A DNA stretch of 64,000 nucleotides from SZUA-287 sp036397975 (GTDB lineage Bacteria > Bacteroidota > Ignavibacteria > UBA10030 > UBA6906): NCBI GenBank assembly GCA_036397975.1, contig DASWHW010000056.1, forward strand, positions 1 through 64,000. The letters run 5' to 3'. Made by a program: the position numbers and the translations under genes. Positions 41,726-50,853 of this stretch are shown one piece after another (the first letter of the stretch is position 1; each line of letters begins with the position of its first letter). A model generated the notes under the pieces. It was not told where the DNA came from. It made no database searches and was given only the letters and a program-made list of their open reading frames with translations.

Positions 41726-43903
41726 ATGCCGACTCAATATCGCATCATTCCTCTCGTTCTTCTCCTGCTTGGCGCTTTCTCCCCATCCCCGGCGCAGGAG
41801 AACAAGTGGAATCTTGAGGAGATCTTTTCTTCAACAACCTTCAGCCAGAAATCTCTCTCTGGTGTGGAGTGGGTTGATGGGGGAAAGAAGATCTCCTATC
41901 TGGATACGGTTTCGACCTTCCGATCAATCTACACGCTTGACTTTTCCGATGGTGAGCGAGAGCTCGTTCTTGATGGCCGACTTCTGAAGGCCAACGATAG
42001 CACTGAGGTATTCCGGATTGGAGCCTATGTTTGGTCACCCGATGAACACTCGATTCTTGTGACCGGGACCCTTCCCGCACGAAGGACAAAGACCGGGGGA
42101 AATTTTGGCCTGTTCGATATCGAGGCGAAAACATTTCGACTCCTCACAAACACAGATGAACCACAATCCATCATCCAATTTTCTCCGGATGGGAATTCTA
42201 TTGGATTCGTCCGTTCCAATAATATTTTCGTAGTGGACGTCGAGTCAGGAATTGAAAAGCAATTGACCGTTGACGGTTCCGATGAAACCCTGAATGGCAA
42301 TTTCGATTGGGTGTATGAGGAGGAGTTTAAGGTCATTACCGGATGGGAGTGGTCTCCCGATGGTAAACGAATTGCCTTTTGGCACCTTGATGTTTCCAAT
42401 GAGCCGGAGTTCCCCATCGTTCGGTATCCAAGGGACAGCGCTCATGCCGACCTCCGCATGATGAAGTATCCCAAGCCCGGGGACCCTGTCGCGGAAGTAC
42501 GGATTGGTGTCGTGAATGTTGCGGACGGCGACGTGCGATGGATTGACCTCGGCCCCACAAAGGATGTTTATGTCCCTCGTATTCAATGGACACGCAATCC
42601 CGAAGTCTTGTCCGTTCAAAAAATTAACCGGATGCAGGATACGCTACAACTTCTTCTTGCGGATATCGAGACCGGCTCCGTGACTCAAGTGTTGGAGGAA
42701 ACTTCTGATGGTTGGATCTTCGTTCACAACAACCTCAGGTTTCTTGAGAGGACAGAGCAGTTCATCTGGACATCCAATCGTGACGGGTACAATCATGTGT
42801 ATCTCTATAACCTCGACGGCACCCTGGTGAAACAGCTGACGAAGGGTGAGTGGGAAGTGACCGAGATTCTTGAGGTCAACGAACGAAGGCGGCTTGTCTA
42901 TTTTGTAGGAACAAAAAACTCACCGCTCGAACGGCATCTCTACTCAGTCAGGCTGGATGGCTCCCGGACCACGACGATTACGAAAGAGCCGGGGACTCAC
43001 GATATCTCTCTGTCACCCGATTTTTTGGTGTACCTTGACGCCTTCTCCAGCACAACGCGCCCTTCCCAATCAGCTATCTACACCAACGATGGCACGCGCG
43101 TTGCGACCCTCGTGGAGAATACTCGAGATGTGTTGAGAGGCTACGCCATCAGCGAACAGCAGTTTTTCTCTTTCACCACGTTGGACAACGTTGCTCTTAA
43201 TGGCTGGATGATCAAGCCGCATGACTTCGATCCGAAAAAGAAATATCCCGTATTGATGTTTGTCTACGGAGGCCCCGGTTCGCAGACGGTGAAAAACATG
43301 TGGGGGAGCACTTCGTTTTACTGGTATCAATTACTCGCGCAGAATGGATATTTTATCGTGAGCATCGATAACCGCGGCACGGGGGCAAGGGGGAGAGACT
43401 TCATGCAGACAACGCTCAAGCAACTCGGCGTGTGGGAGACGCATGATCAGATTGAAGGGGCGAGATATCTTGCGTCGCTTCCGTATATCGACAGCACGCG
43501 GATTGGGATATGGGGATGGAGTTATGGTGGATACATGACCTGTATGGCGATGACCCTCGGCGCGGAGTATTTCAAGGTTGGCGTTGCGGGGGCTCCGGTA
43601 ACACACTGGAGATACTACGATGCGATCTATACTGAACGTTACATGAAAAGTCTTGAGAGCAACCCGAACGGCTATGAAGAATCTTCTCCCATAACGCACG
43701 CGAGTGAACTAAAAGGGAATCTCTTGATTGTGCATGGCACGGAGGACGATAACGTACACTGGCAGAACACGATTGCTTTTGTGGACGAACTTATCCGCCA
43801 GCGAAAACAGGTGAGCACCATGTTTTACCCTGGCAAGACGCACAGCGTGCGCGGGCTACACCTGTACACTTTGATTACGGATTTTCTTCTAAAGCATCTC
43901 TGA
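41726..43903 (+). CDS. Dipeptidyl peptidase IV (peptidase S9B)
   Basis: 725 residues from ATG 41726, which opens a signal peptide (MPTQYRIIPLVLLLLGAFSPSPAQ); ATG codons at 41702 and 41711 are alternatives. An N-terminal eight-bladed propeller has the EE motif (WVYEEEF) that holds the substrate N-terminus. The alpha/beta-hydrolase domain has Ser599 in GWSYGGYMTCMA, Asp in HGTEDDNVHW and His in GKTHSVRG. It removes Xaa-Pro or Xaa-Ala dipeptides in the periplasm. Its position between two OPT transporters suggests the products are imported by them. Confidence 0.94.
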   Translation: MPTQYRIIPLVLLLLGAFSPSPAQENKWNLEEIFSSTTFSQKSLSGVEWVDGGKKISYLDTVSTFRSIYTLDFSDGERELVLDGRLLKANDSTEVFRIGAYVWSPDEHSILVTGTLPARRTKTGGNFGLFDIEAKTFRLLTNTDEPQSIIQFSPDGNSIGFVRSNNIFVVDVESGIEKQLTVDGSDETLNGNFDWVYEEEFKVITGWEWSPDGKRIAFWHLDVSNEPEFPIVRYPRDSAHADLRMMKYPKPGDPVAEVRIGVVNVADGDVRWIDLGPTKDVYVPRIQWTRNPEVLSVQKINRMQDTLQLLLADIETGSVTQVLEETSDGWIFVHNNLRFLERTEQFIWTSNRDGYNHVYLYNLDGTLVKQLTKGEWEVTEILEVNERRRLVYFVGTKNSPLERHLYSVRLDGSRTTTITKEPGTHDISLSPDFLVYLDAFSSTTRPSQSAIYTNDGTRVATLVENTRDVLRGYAISEQQFFSFTTLDNVALNGWMIKPHDFDPKKKYPVLMFVYGGPGSQTVKNMWGSTSFYWYQLLAQNGYFIVSIDNRGTGARGRDFMQTTLKQLGVWETHDQIEGARYLASLPYIDSTRIGIWGWSYGGYMTCMAMTLGAEYFKVGVAGAPVTHWRYYDAIYTERYMKSLESNPNGYEESSPITHASELKGNLLIVHGTEDDNVHWQNTIAFVDELIRQRKQVSTMFYPGKTHSVRGLHLYTLITDFLLKHL

Positions 43904-44050
43904 CGACGATGGCAAAAGCGGCGATGATTCATTGAAATCCCATCAAGGTTCCGAATAGCCACTCCCCCTTTTGTCCTGTGGATAATTCCCTGATTTTTCC
44001 TACCTTTTTGCAATCAATTCCCTTCATACCCCACAAATCAGAAGTCGACG

Positions 44051-46177
44051 ATGCATAATGCTTCGAGCGAGGCGGTGAAGCCATTCACGCCATACATTCT
44101 TCCTGAGAAATCGGTTCTTGAGTTGAGCCTCCGTGGTATTGTGCTTGGAGCGATTCTCGGAATTGTCTTTGGGGCCGCTTCGGTCTACCTGGGTCTTCGT
44201 GTTGGACTGACAACCTCGGCATCGATTCCTATCGCAGTCATGGCAATAACGATTCTGAAGAAGATGCATGGCAATACGGTGTTGGAAAACAACATCGTGC
44301 AGACCGTTGGCTCGGCCGGAGAATCGATTGCGGCGGCGGTGGTGTTTACCGTGCCGGCGCTGATCTTTCTCGGATTCCCGCTGCAAATGTCCATCACGCT
44401 GCTGATCGCTCTCACCGGCGGGGTTCTCGGCGTGTTGATGATGATCCCGCTCCGGCGATATCTAATCGTTAAGGAACACGATACGCTCCGATTTCCCGAA
44501 GGCACCGCGTGCGCAGAAATCATTAAAGCGGGAGAAGTCGGCGGCACATCCGCAACAAAGATCTTTCGCGGCATCTATCTCGGCGCCGTATGGAAAGCAT
44601 TTCCGACGCTCTTCGGATTCTGGCAGCCGAGTGTTGAGAAGCATATTCCATTCTATCGCGGCTCTTCGTGGGCGATGGATGCGGCTCCTGAGCTCATGGG
44701 AGTAGGATATATTATCGGTTGGCAGACATCGTTGATAATGGTCGGCGGCGGTTTAATGGCGTCATTCATCATCTCGCCGATCATCGCCTTCATCGGTCAA
44801 GCAGTGACAACACCCATCTATCCAGGCCCGATTCCGATCGGCGACATGACAACGAGCGACATATGGCGATACTATATTCGCTATATGGGGGCCGGCGCAG
44901 TGGCAACCGGCGGCATTATCGGTCTGCTGCGGGCCTCACCTGCTATTCTCGATTCGCTTCGCTCGTCAATACGCCAGCTAACACTTGAGCGTGGGGAAAA
45001 CGGAGGAGGATCTGCGATTCTTCGTACGGAGCATGACACGCCAATTACTGTGGTGGGTATTGGGTCACTCCTGATTGCAGTGTTTATCTGGCTTGTTCCC
45101 GTTTTCCAGATGAATCTCCTTGGGGCAATTCTTATTGTTCTTTTTGGATTTCTGTTTTCTGTTGTCTCTGCTCGGATCACCGGGATCGTGGGTTCTTCCT
45201 CCAGCCCTCTTTCCGGGATGACGATTGCCGTATTGATCGGTACGTGCTTGATTTTCCTTGCGGTCGGGTGGAGCGGTCAGTCGTATACGTATCTGGCGTT
45301 GATCGTTGGTGCTGTGGTGTGTATTGCCATTAGTAATGCCGGGACAACTGCGCAGGATCTCAAGACCGGACACTTGCTTGGAGCGACGCCTCGCTCGCAG
45401 CAGCTTGCATTACTGATCGGCGTCGTAACCTCAGCGTCGATCGTTGGCATCACAATGCTCTTGTTGAATGAAAGCATTGCACGTGAAGTTTCATTAACAC
45501 AACCGTTCACGGTTCAGGCAGAGATGACTGATCGGGCAGAGTCCATTGTTGGCAAGGATGGGAACAACTACCTCTTTGTGAAAGTGGTTGACGTCGAAGG
45601 AATTGCGCCCGGGAATTACCTTGTTGATCCATCGACGATGATGGCGAAGTATCAACGCATCGATGGAATCGGAACGCAGGATCTCCCGGCTCCACAATCA
45701 AACCTGATGGCCGTTCTGATCAGCGGTTTGCTTGAGCAGAAACTTCCATGGGGACTCATCATCATCGGTGCGTGCATTGCGCTGTTCATGGAATTGATCG
45801 GAATGCATTCATTGACCTTCTCGGTCGGTTTCTATCTACCGCTGTCATCAACATTTCCGATTTTTGTCGGCGGCATCATTCGAAAGATCGCGGACAAGCG
45901 GTACAAACGGAAACCCGATGCGGCTGATGAAAGCGAAGGAACGCTGCTTTCCTCGGGCTTGATCGCCGGTGGTGCCCTGCTCGGCGTCCTGGGGGCGTTC
46001 CTGAATTTCATCCCCGGCTTCGTCGATGATGAGACAGGTCTTCCTCTTCCCATCGCGTTCGGTTATAGATTTCTTCCGTTCCTCTGGAACAATGACGTCC
46101 TGCCAATCTTGATGTTCGCCGTCCTTGGGTATATCTTGTTTAGGGGATCGGCCGATGCAAAGAAGGCAAAAGCGTAG
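44051..46177 (+). CDS. OPT family oligopeptide transporter (second copy)
   Basis: 708 residues, clearly related to the gene at 39633 (YLGLRVGLTTSASIPIAVMA, NNIVQTVGSAGESIAAAVVF, RFPEGTACAEII, SSSPLSGMTIAVL). It differs by a polar loop of about 50 residues (about 475-545) with a small beta-type segment (DGNNYLFVKVVDVEGIAPGN). The two copies flank the DPP IV gene. The start codon has no strong ribosome site. Confidence 0.92.
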   Translation: MHNASSEAVKPFTPYILPEKSVLELSLRGIVLGAILGIVFGAASVYLGLRVGLTTSASIPIAVMAITILKKMHGNTVLENNIVQTVGSAGESIAAAVVFTVPALIFLGFPLQMSITLLIALTGGVLGVLMMIPLRRYLIVKEHDTLRFPEGTACAEIIKAGEVGGTSATKIFRGIYLGAVWKAFPTLFGFWQPSVEKHIPFYRGSSWAMDAAPELMGVGYIIGWQTSLIMVGGGLMASFIISPIIAFIGQAVTTPIYPGPIPIGDMTTSDIWRYYIRYMGAGAVATGGIIGLLRASPAILDSLRSSIRQLTLERGENGGGSAILRTEHDTPITVVGIGSLLIAVFIWLVPVFQMNLLGAILIVLFGFLFSVVSARITGIVGSSSSPLSGMTIAVLIGTCLIFLAVGWSGQSYTYLALIVGAVVCIAISNAGTTAQDLKTGHLLGATPRSQQLALLIGVVTSASIVGITMLLLNESIAREVSLTQPFTVQAEMTDRAESIVGKDGNNYLFVKVVDVEGIAPGNYLVDPSTMMAKYQRIDGIGTQDLPAPQSNLMAVLISGLLEQKLPWGLIIIGACIALFMELIGMHSLTFSVGFYLPLSSTFPIFVGGIIRKIADKRYKRKPDAADESEGTLLSSGLIAGGALLGVLGAFLNFIPGFVDDETGLPLPIAFGYRFLPFLWNNDVLPILMFAVLGYILFRGSADAKKAKA

Positions 46178-46183
46178 ATTCCG

Positions 46184-46519
46184 ATGGAAGAGCTGATGAA
46201 AAGAAGGCCGGTCGGGCTCTATGCCTTTGAAGAACGACACGACATTGAAAATGGAATCCGATTAGTGATCCCACGCTTCAGGGACAGTCTTTTTGGGAAA
46301 TGTTTTTCACGCATTGCTGTCCAGAAAGAGGATAAGTTGAATCTGGATGAATTCGGTTCCTTCGTCTACCGGTCCTGCGATGGTGGCACTACCATCAACG
46401 AAATAGCTGTAAGTCTTCGAACAAGATTCGGCGATTCGATAGAACCGCTGGAAGGACGATTGACTCTGTTTATTCAGGAATTATTTAAGAGAAACCTCAT
46501 TACCTTTGTGAAGGAATGA
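46184..46519 (+). CDS. PqqD-like protein
   Basis: 111 residues. The pattern LDEFGSFVYRSCDGGTTINE and IAVSLRTRFG, then a C-terminal helix (LFIQELFKRNLI), matches the winged-helix PqqD/RiPP-recognition fold. No pqqA, radical-SAM partner or other RiPP enzyme is close by. The gene is 6 bases after the second OPT gene and overlaps the DUF2203 gene (ATGA), which in turn overlaps uvrB. Confidence 0.72.
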   Translation: MEELMKRRPVGLYAFEERHDIENGIRLVIPRFRDSLFGKCFSRIAVQKEDKLNLDEFGSFVYRSCDGGTTINEIAVSLRTRFGDSIEPLEGRLTLFIQELFKRNLITFVKE

Positions 46520-46911
46520 AGAAGCACCAATATGCAAAACACTTTACTGTTGAAGAAGCACGCAAGGAACTGACCATGGTGCACGCCCTCGCGAGCAAGA
46601 TGGCGGAACTCAAGAAGATTCTGGACAGCAGGGGGTGGGATGTTCGTCGACACCAATACTTTGGTGGCATGGGGCCGAACGGTGACGGGAGTTTTCCGGC
46701 GGAGATGGAAACCCTCGTCGAGATTCTCATGCAACTGGAAAGCAAAGGTATCGTCGTGAAGGGGATGGAGGATGGTCTGATCGATTTTCCCCATCTCCGG
46801 AAGGGCGGAGAGGAAGTGTTTCTTTGCTGGAAGGTGGGAGAAAACGACATCAACTTCTGGCACCATTTGAATGACGGATTTGCGGGAAGAAAGAAGATCG
46901 AGGAACTGTAG
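46516..46911 (+). CDS. DUF2203 family protein
   Basis: 131 residues. It begins with a coiled-coil-like helix (KHFTVEEARKELTMVHALASKMAELKK is the start pattern of the family), then PNGDGSFPAEMETLVEILMQLESKGI, KGMEDGLIDFP, and EEVFLCWKVGENDINFWH. The family is cytoplasmic and uncharacterised. The start overlaps the PqqD-like stop and the stop overlaps the uvrB GTG. Confidence 0.85.
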   Translation: MKKHQYAKHFTVEEARKELTMVHALASKMAELKKILDSRGWDVRRHQYFGGMGPNGDGSFPAEMETLVEILMQLESKGIVVKGMEDGLIDFPHLRKGGEEVFLCWKVGENDINFWHHLNDGFAGRKKIEEL

Positions 46912-48974
46912 TGCGAACATCGGAAGAACAGGCCGAGAAATTTTCACTAGTGTCGGATTACAAGCCGAGCGGAGACCAGCCGCAGGCTATCCGTGAACTG
47001 ACCGAGGGATTGAAGCGGGGAGACATGCATCAAACGCTCCTCGGCGTGACAGGGAGTGGGAAGACCTTTACCATCTCGAACGTCATTGCCAGTATCAATA
47101 AGCCGGTGCTGGTGATGTCGCACAACAAAACGCTTGCAGCGCAGCTTTATGCGGAGTTCAAGTCGTTCTTTCCGAAGGACCGCGTAGAATTCTTCATCAG
47201 CTATTACGACTATTACCAGCCGGAAGCATACGTTCCCTCCACCGACACCTACATTCAAAAGGATGCTTCAATCAACGAAGAGATTGATCGCCTCCGGTTG
47301 CGGACAACCAGCTCCCTCATCAGCGGCGAGAAAAACGTTATCGTCGTTGCATCGGTCAGTTGCATCTACGGTATTGGCGCTCCGGATGAATGGGCAAGCC
47401 AGATCGTCGTGGTGCGGAAGGGAGAGAAGATTGAGCGGAATGACCTTCTCCGCAAGCTTCTCAATATTTTCTACGTTCGCAACGATTTCGAATTCGAACG
47501 AGGCACCATGCGTGTGCGCGGTGATGTGGTGGAAGTCATCCCTGGATACGAGAACGAAGAAGCCATACGAATGGAGTTCTTCGGAGACGAAGTGGAAAAG
47601 ATTTCATATATCAATAAGCTTGATGGCCATGTGTTGGGCGAGACCGACTATGAGGTGATTTATCCCGCAAAGCAATTCGTGACTTCAAGGGAAACCCTGG
47701 AAAGAGCATACAAGGGAATTGAAGAAGAATTGGAGGCACGTTTGCAGGAGTTGCGGGGTCAGAATAAGCTCGTGGAAGCCCAACGGCTGGAACAGCGAAC
47801 CCGATTTGATCTCGAGATGATGCGGGAGGTCGGCTATTGCTCAGGAATCGAAAACTATTCTCGCCACATCGCGGGTCGTGCTCCCGGGTCTCGTCCCCAT
47901 TGTTTACTCGATTACTTTCCTGAAGACTTTCTCCTGGTGATTGACGAGTCCCATGTGTCAGTCCCTCAGATCGGTGGCATGTACCACGGAGATCGATCAC
48001 GAAAACTGACCCTCGTTGAGCACGGGTTCCGGCTTCCGTCGGCGTTGGACAACCGTCCGCTAACGTTTGAAGAATGGGAATCGATGGTAAAACAGATTAT
48101 CTATGTGAGCGCAACACCTTCAGACTATGAGCTGCAGAAATCGAAAGGCGTGGTGGTTGAGCAGGTTATCCGTCCCACGGGGCTGATCGATCCGGAGGTG
48201 GAAGTCCGGCCGGTGAAAAATCAAATTGATGATTTGATTGCAGAGATCCGCACACGAACTGCAAAGAAAGAGCGTGTCCTGGTCACTACTCTCACCAAGA
48301 GAATGGCAGAAGATCTTACTGAGTACCTGACGGAAATCAATATCAAAGTCCGCTACATTCATTCCGAAGTCGACGCGTTGCAACGGGTCGAGACATTGCG
48401 CGACCTTCGCCTTGGAGATTTTGATGTGCTGGTAGGCGTCAATTTGCTGCGCGAAGGACTCGACCTTCCCGAGGTCTCCCTGGTAGCCATTCTCGATGCA
48501 GATAAGGAGGGATTCCTTCGCTCAGAACGTTCCCTGATTCAAACCGCAGGGCGGACCGCACGTAATCTCAACGGTCGGGTAATCATGTATGCGGATACCA
48601 TGACAGGCTCAATGCAGCGGATGATTGACGAAACCACTCGACGACGCACAAAGCAACTTGAATACAACGCCGAGCATGGCATTTCTCCGCGAACCGTTTA
48701 CAAAACTGTGGATGAAGTGATGGCATCCACCGCCGTTGCCGATGTCAAAGCCTCGCGGGATGCGCGCAGGGAAAGGGGCAAAATGCCTCTGGTTGCGGAA
48801 TCGGTTGTCCGGTACCTCACCGCAGATCAGCGCAACGACCTCGTCGATGAGCTTCGCAAGGAAATGATACGGGCGTCAAAGGATCTGGAGTTCGAGCGAG
48901 CCGCCCAGCTTCGCGATGAAATGAAAAAGCTTGAAGCGATGGAAACAAGAAAGGTCAGTCGCAAAAAATCCTGA
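46911..48974 (+). CDS. uvrB: Excinuclease ABC subunit B
   Basis: 687 residues from a GTG that shares one base with the previous stop. Walker A GVTGSGKTFT, the beta-hairpin region YYDYYQPEAYVP, DESHVSVPQIGGMY, helicase motifs V-VI (REGLDLPEVSLVAILDADKEGFLRS, QTAGRTARN) and a C-terminal UVR domain (RASKDLEFERAAQLRDEM) that contacts UvrC are all intact. It verifies DNA damage with UvrA in nucleotide excision repair. Confidence 0.97.
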   Translation: MRTSEEQAEKFSLVSDYKPSGDQPQAIRELTEGLKRGDMHQTLLGVTGSGKTFTISNVIASINKPVLVMSHNKTLAAQLYAEFKSFFPKDRVEFFISYYDYYQPEAYVPSTDTYIQKDASINEEIDRLRLRTTSSLISGEKNVIVVASVSCIYGIGAPDEWASQIVVVRKGEKIERNDLLRKLLNIFYVRNDFEFERGTMRVRGDVVEVIPGYENEEAIRMEFFGDEVEKISYINKLDGHVLGETDYEVIYPAKQFVTSRETLERAYKGIEEELEARLQELRGQNKLVEAQRLEQRTRFDLEMMREVGYCSGIENYSRHIAGRAPGSRPHCLLDYFPEDFLLVIDESHVSVPQIGGMYHGDRSRKLTLVEHGFRLPSALDNRPLTFEEWESMVKQIIYVSATPSDYELQKSKGVVVEQVIRPTGLIDPEVEVRPVKNQIDDLIAEIRTRTAKKERVLVTTLTKRMAEDLTEYLTEINIKVRYIHSEVDALQRVETLRDLRLGDFDVLVGVNLLREGLDLPEVSLVAILDADKEGFLRSERSLIQTAGRTARNLNGRVIMYADTMTGSMQRMIDETTRRRTKQLEYNAEHGISPRTVYKTVDEVMASTAVADVKASRDARRERGKMPLVAESVVRYLTADQRNDLVDELRKEMIRASKDLEFERAAQLRDEMKKLEAMETRKVSRKKS

Positions 48975-48981
48975 GAGCAAC

Positions 48982-49680
48982 ATGTTCTCGCTTCATCAAT
49001 CCCTCCTTCAACCGCTCGTTGAATTTGTTTTTCCTCCCCTTTGTGTATCCTGCCAACAATTGCGGTCCGACTCCTCTTCAAGGATTTGCAGCGAATGCTG
49101 GAGATCAATCAAGCCTCTTCAACTTGATGACATGTTATATCGAGAAACCCGGAACAAGCTGATCGCCACAGGTATGATTGACGAGATGGTGGCAACGTTC
49201 GAATTTGATGAGACCGGGCCACTACCCACCATTATTCATCAACTCAAATATGGGGGAATGTCAACGCTTGGGGTTGAATTGGGACGATGTCTGGGGAAGC
49301 GTCTGCTAGATTCTCTCGACGATCCTTCTTCATGTTTGCTCGTGCCCGTTCCGCTCCATACAGTGAAATTGCGTGAACGTGGATATAATCAGAGTGCGTT
49401 CCTGTGTAAAGGAATTGCTGAAACCACCGACATCCCCATTGCCGCGTCTTTGAAACGAACACGGTACACCCGCTCCCAGACAAAACTCTCTCGCGAGGAA
49501 CGACAGGAGAATGTTGCTGGCGCATTTGAGGTTCGGAAGGATGTTCTCTTCGAACATAAGACGCTCATTCTTATCGACGATGTAATCACCACCGGGGCGA
49601 CTACTGTCGAGTGCGCACGTGCTCTTCGGAATTACGGAGCAGAAAAGATTCTTGCAACGGCTATCGCTCTTGCTCCGTAG
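48982..49680 (+). CDS. comF: ComF family phosphoribosyltransferase-like protein
   Basis: 232 residues from ATG 48982, 7 bases after uvrB. An N-terminal Cys cluster (PPLCVSCQQL, RICSEC) is a zinc finger, and the C-terminal domain has the PRTase motif LILIDDVITTGATTVECA. ComF takes part in DNA uptake for transformation in competent bacteria; in others its role is open. Confidence 0.9.
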   Translation: MFSLHQSLLQPLVEFVFPPLCVSCQQLRSDSSSRICSECWRSIKPLQLDDMLYRETRNKLIATGMIDEMVATFEFDETGPLPTIIHQLKYGGMSTLGVELGRCLGKRLLDSLDDPSSCLLVPVPLHTVKLRERGYNQSAFLCKGIAETTDIPIAASLKRTRYTRSQTKLSREERQENVAGAFEVRKDVLFEHKTLILIDDVITTGATTVECARALRNYGAEKILATAIALAP

Positions 49681-49700
49681 GCCTGCAGTCTGCCGTTTTC

Positions 49701-49729
49701 TTGACATTCAAGGCCTTTCTTGGTACATT
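49701..49729 (+). promoter_or_regulatory. Promoter of gapA
   Basis: TTGACA (49701-49706), 17 bases, TACATT (49724-49729) followed by TT. The leader would be about 70 bases long with AGGAGGT ahead of the ATG. Confidence 0.75.
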
Positions 49730-49805
49730 TTTCGAGGTTTTTAAGGCATTTTCTTCAATTACATCGACTTTTTCTCACCTTTGAGATCTCATTAGGAGGT
49801 AGTAC

Positions 49806-50798
49806 ATGGCGGTCAAAGTAGGAATTAACGGCTTCGGTAGAATCGGAAGACTGGTATTTAGAAGACTCATGAGTCAGAGCGGGTTTGAGGTCGCAGCCAT
49901 TAATGATATAACAGATGCGAAGACACTCGCATATCTTTTGAAGTATGATTCGGTCCATGGAAAGTACCAGGGGAACGTCTCCACTGACGGCGACAATATT
50001 GTTATTGACGGAAAGAAGTTCAAGATTCTTGCAGAGAAGGATCCTGCGAAACTTCCATGGAAAGAATTGGGTGTTGACCTCGTCATTGAGGGGACCGGTA
50101 TTTTCACGAGCCGTGAAAAGCTCATGCTTCATATCAATGCCGGCGCGAAGAAGGTTCTGCTCACTGCCCCCGCAAAGGATGCAATCGACGCAACCGTGGT
50201 TCTTGGGGTCAATGATAGTGTGCTTACGGGGAAAGAACAGTTTGTTTCCAATGCATCCTGCACGACCAACTGTCTCGCTCCCATGGTCAAGGTTCTTCAT
50301 GATGCTTTTGGCGTTGAGCACGGGTTCATGACCACTATACACTCGTACACGAACGACCAGCGTTTGCTCGACCTCCCGCACAAGGATCTTCGCAGGGCCA
50401 GAGCAGCGGCGCTTTCGATTATACCTACCACAACTGGTGCTGCACGAACTGTGGGGAAAGTGATACCCGAACTGAACGGGAAGCTCGATGGTTTTTCGCT
50501 GCGCGTTCCAACTCCCGATGCCTCCATCACCGATTTCGTTGCGACGCTGAAGAAGCCGGCGACGAAAGAACAAGTGAACGAAGCGATGAAAAAAGCTTCT
50601 GGCAATGGTCTCAAAAATATTCTTGAGTATAGTGAGGATGAACTTGTGTCCATCGATATTATCGGAAACACTCACTCGTGCGTTTTCGATTCGAAACTGA
50701 CGATGGCAATGGGATCAACGGTGAAAGTTTTCGGCTGGTACGATAACGAATGGGGATTTTCCTGCAGGGTGGTCGATCTCTTGAAGAAAATCGCATAG
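49806..50798 (+). CDS. gapA: Glyceraldehyde-3-phosphate dehydrogenase
   Basis: 330 residues with a strong AGGAGGT ribosome site. NAD-binding start KVGINGFGRIGRLVFR, catalytic Cys in SNASCTTNCLAP, and the end WYDNEWGFSCRVVDL. Glycolytic enzyme acting with pgk, which follows after a terminator-like hairpin. Confidence 0.97.
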   Translation: MAVKVGINGFGRIGRLVFRRLMSQSGFEVAAINDITDAKTLAYLLKYDSVHGKYQGNVSTDGDNIVIDGKKFKILAEKDPAKLPWKELGVDLVIEGTGIFTSREKLMLHINAGAKKVLLTAPAKDAIDATVVLGVNDSVLTGKEQFVSNASCTTNCLAPMVKVLHDAFGVEHGFMTTIHSYTNDQRLLDLPHKDLRRARAAALSIIPTTTGAARTVGKVIPELNGKLDGFSLRVPTPDASITDFVATLKKPATKEQVNEAMKKASGNGLKNILEYSEDELVSIDIIGNTHSCVFDSKLTMAMGSTVKVFGWYDNEWGFSCRVVDLLKKIA

Positions 50799-50808
50799 AA
50801 GGTTCATT

Positions 50809-50842
50809 CGGCTGCCCCTTCTTTTGAGGGCGCCGTTTTTTT
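50809..50842 (+). terminator. Terminator or attenuator between gapA and pgk
   Basis: CGGC and GCCC (50809-50817, one bulged T) pair with GGGC and GCCG (50828-50835), followed by seven T. pgk starts 11 bases later, so read-through must supply at least part of pgk expression unless a hidden promoter exists. Confidence 0.75.
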
Positions 50843-50853
50843 ATCCAGTCGCT

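Noticed and set aside
43904..44050. Promoter for the second OPT gene at TACCTTTTTG (44001)
   Set aside because: The -10-like box is good, but no -35 box lies 16-18 bases upstream, so I do not list it as a feature.
49755..50675. 306-codon open frame on the - strand inside gapA
   Set aside because: gapA is unmistakable, and the reverse frame has no family features and no promoter.
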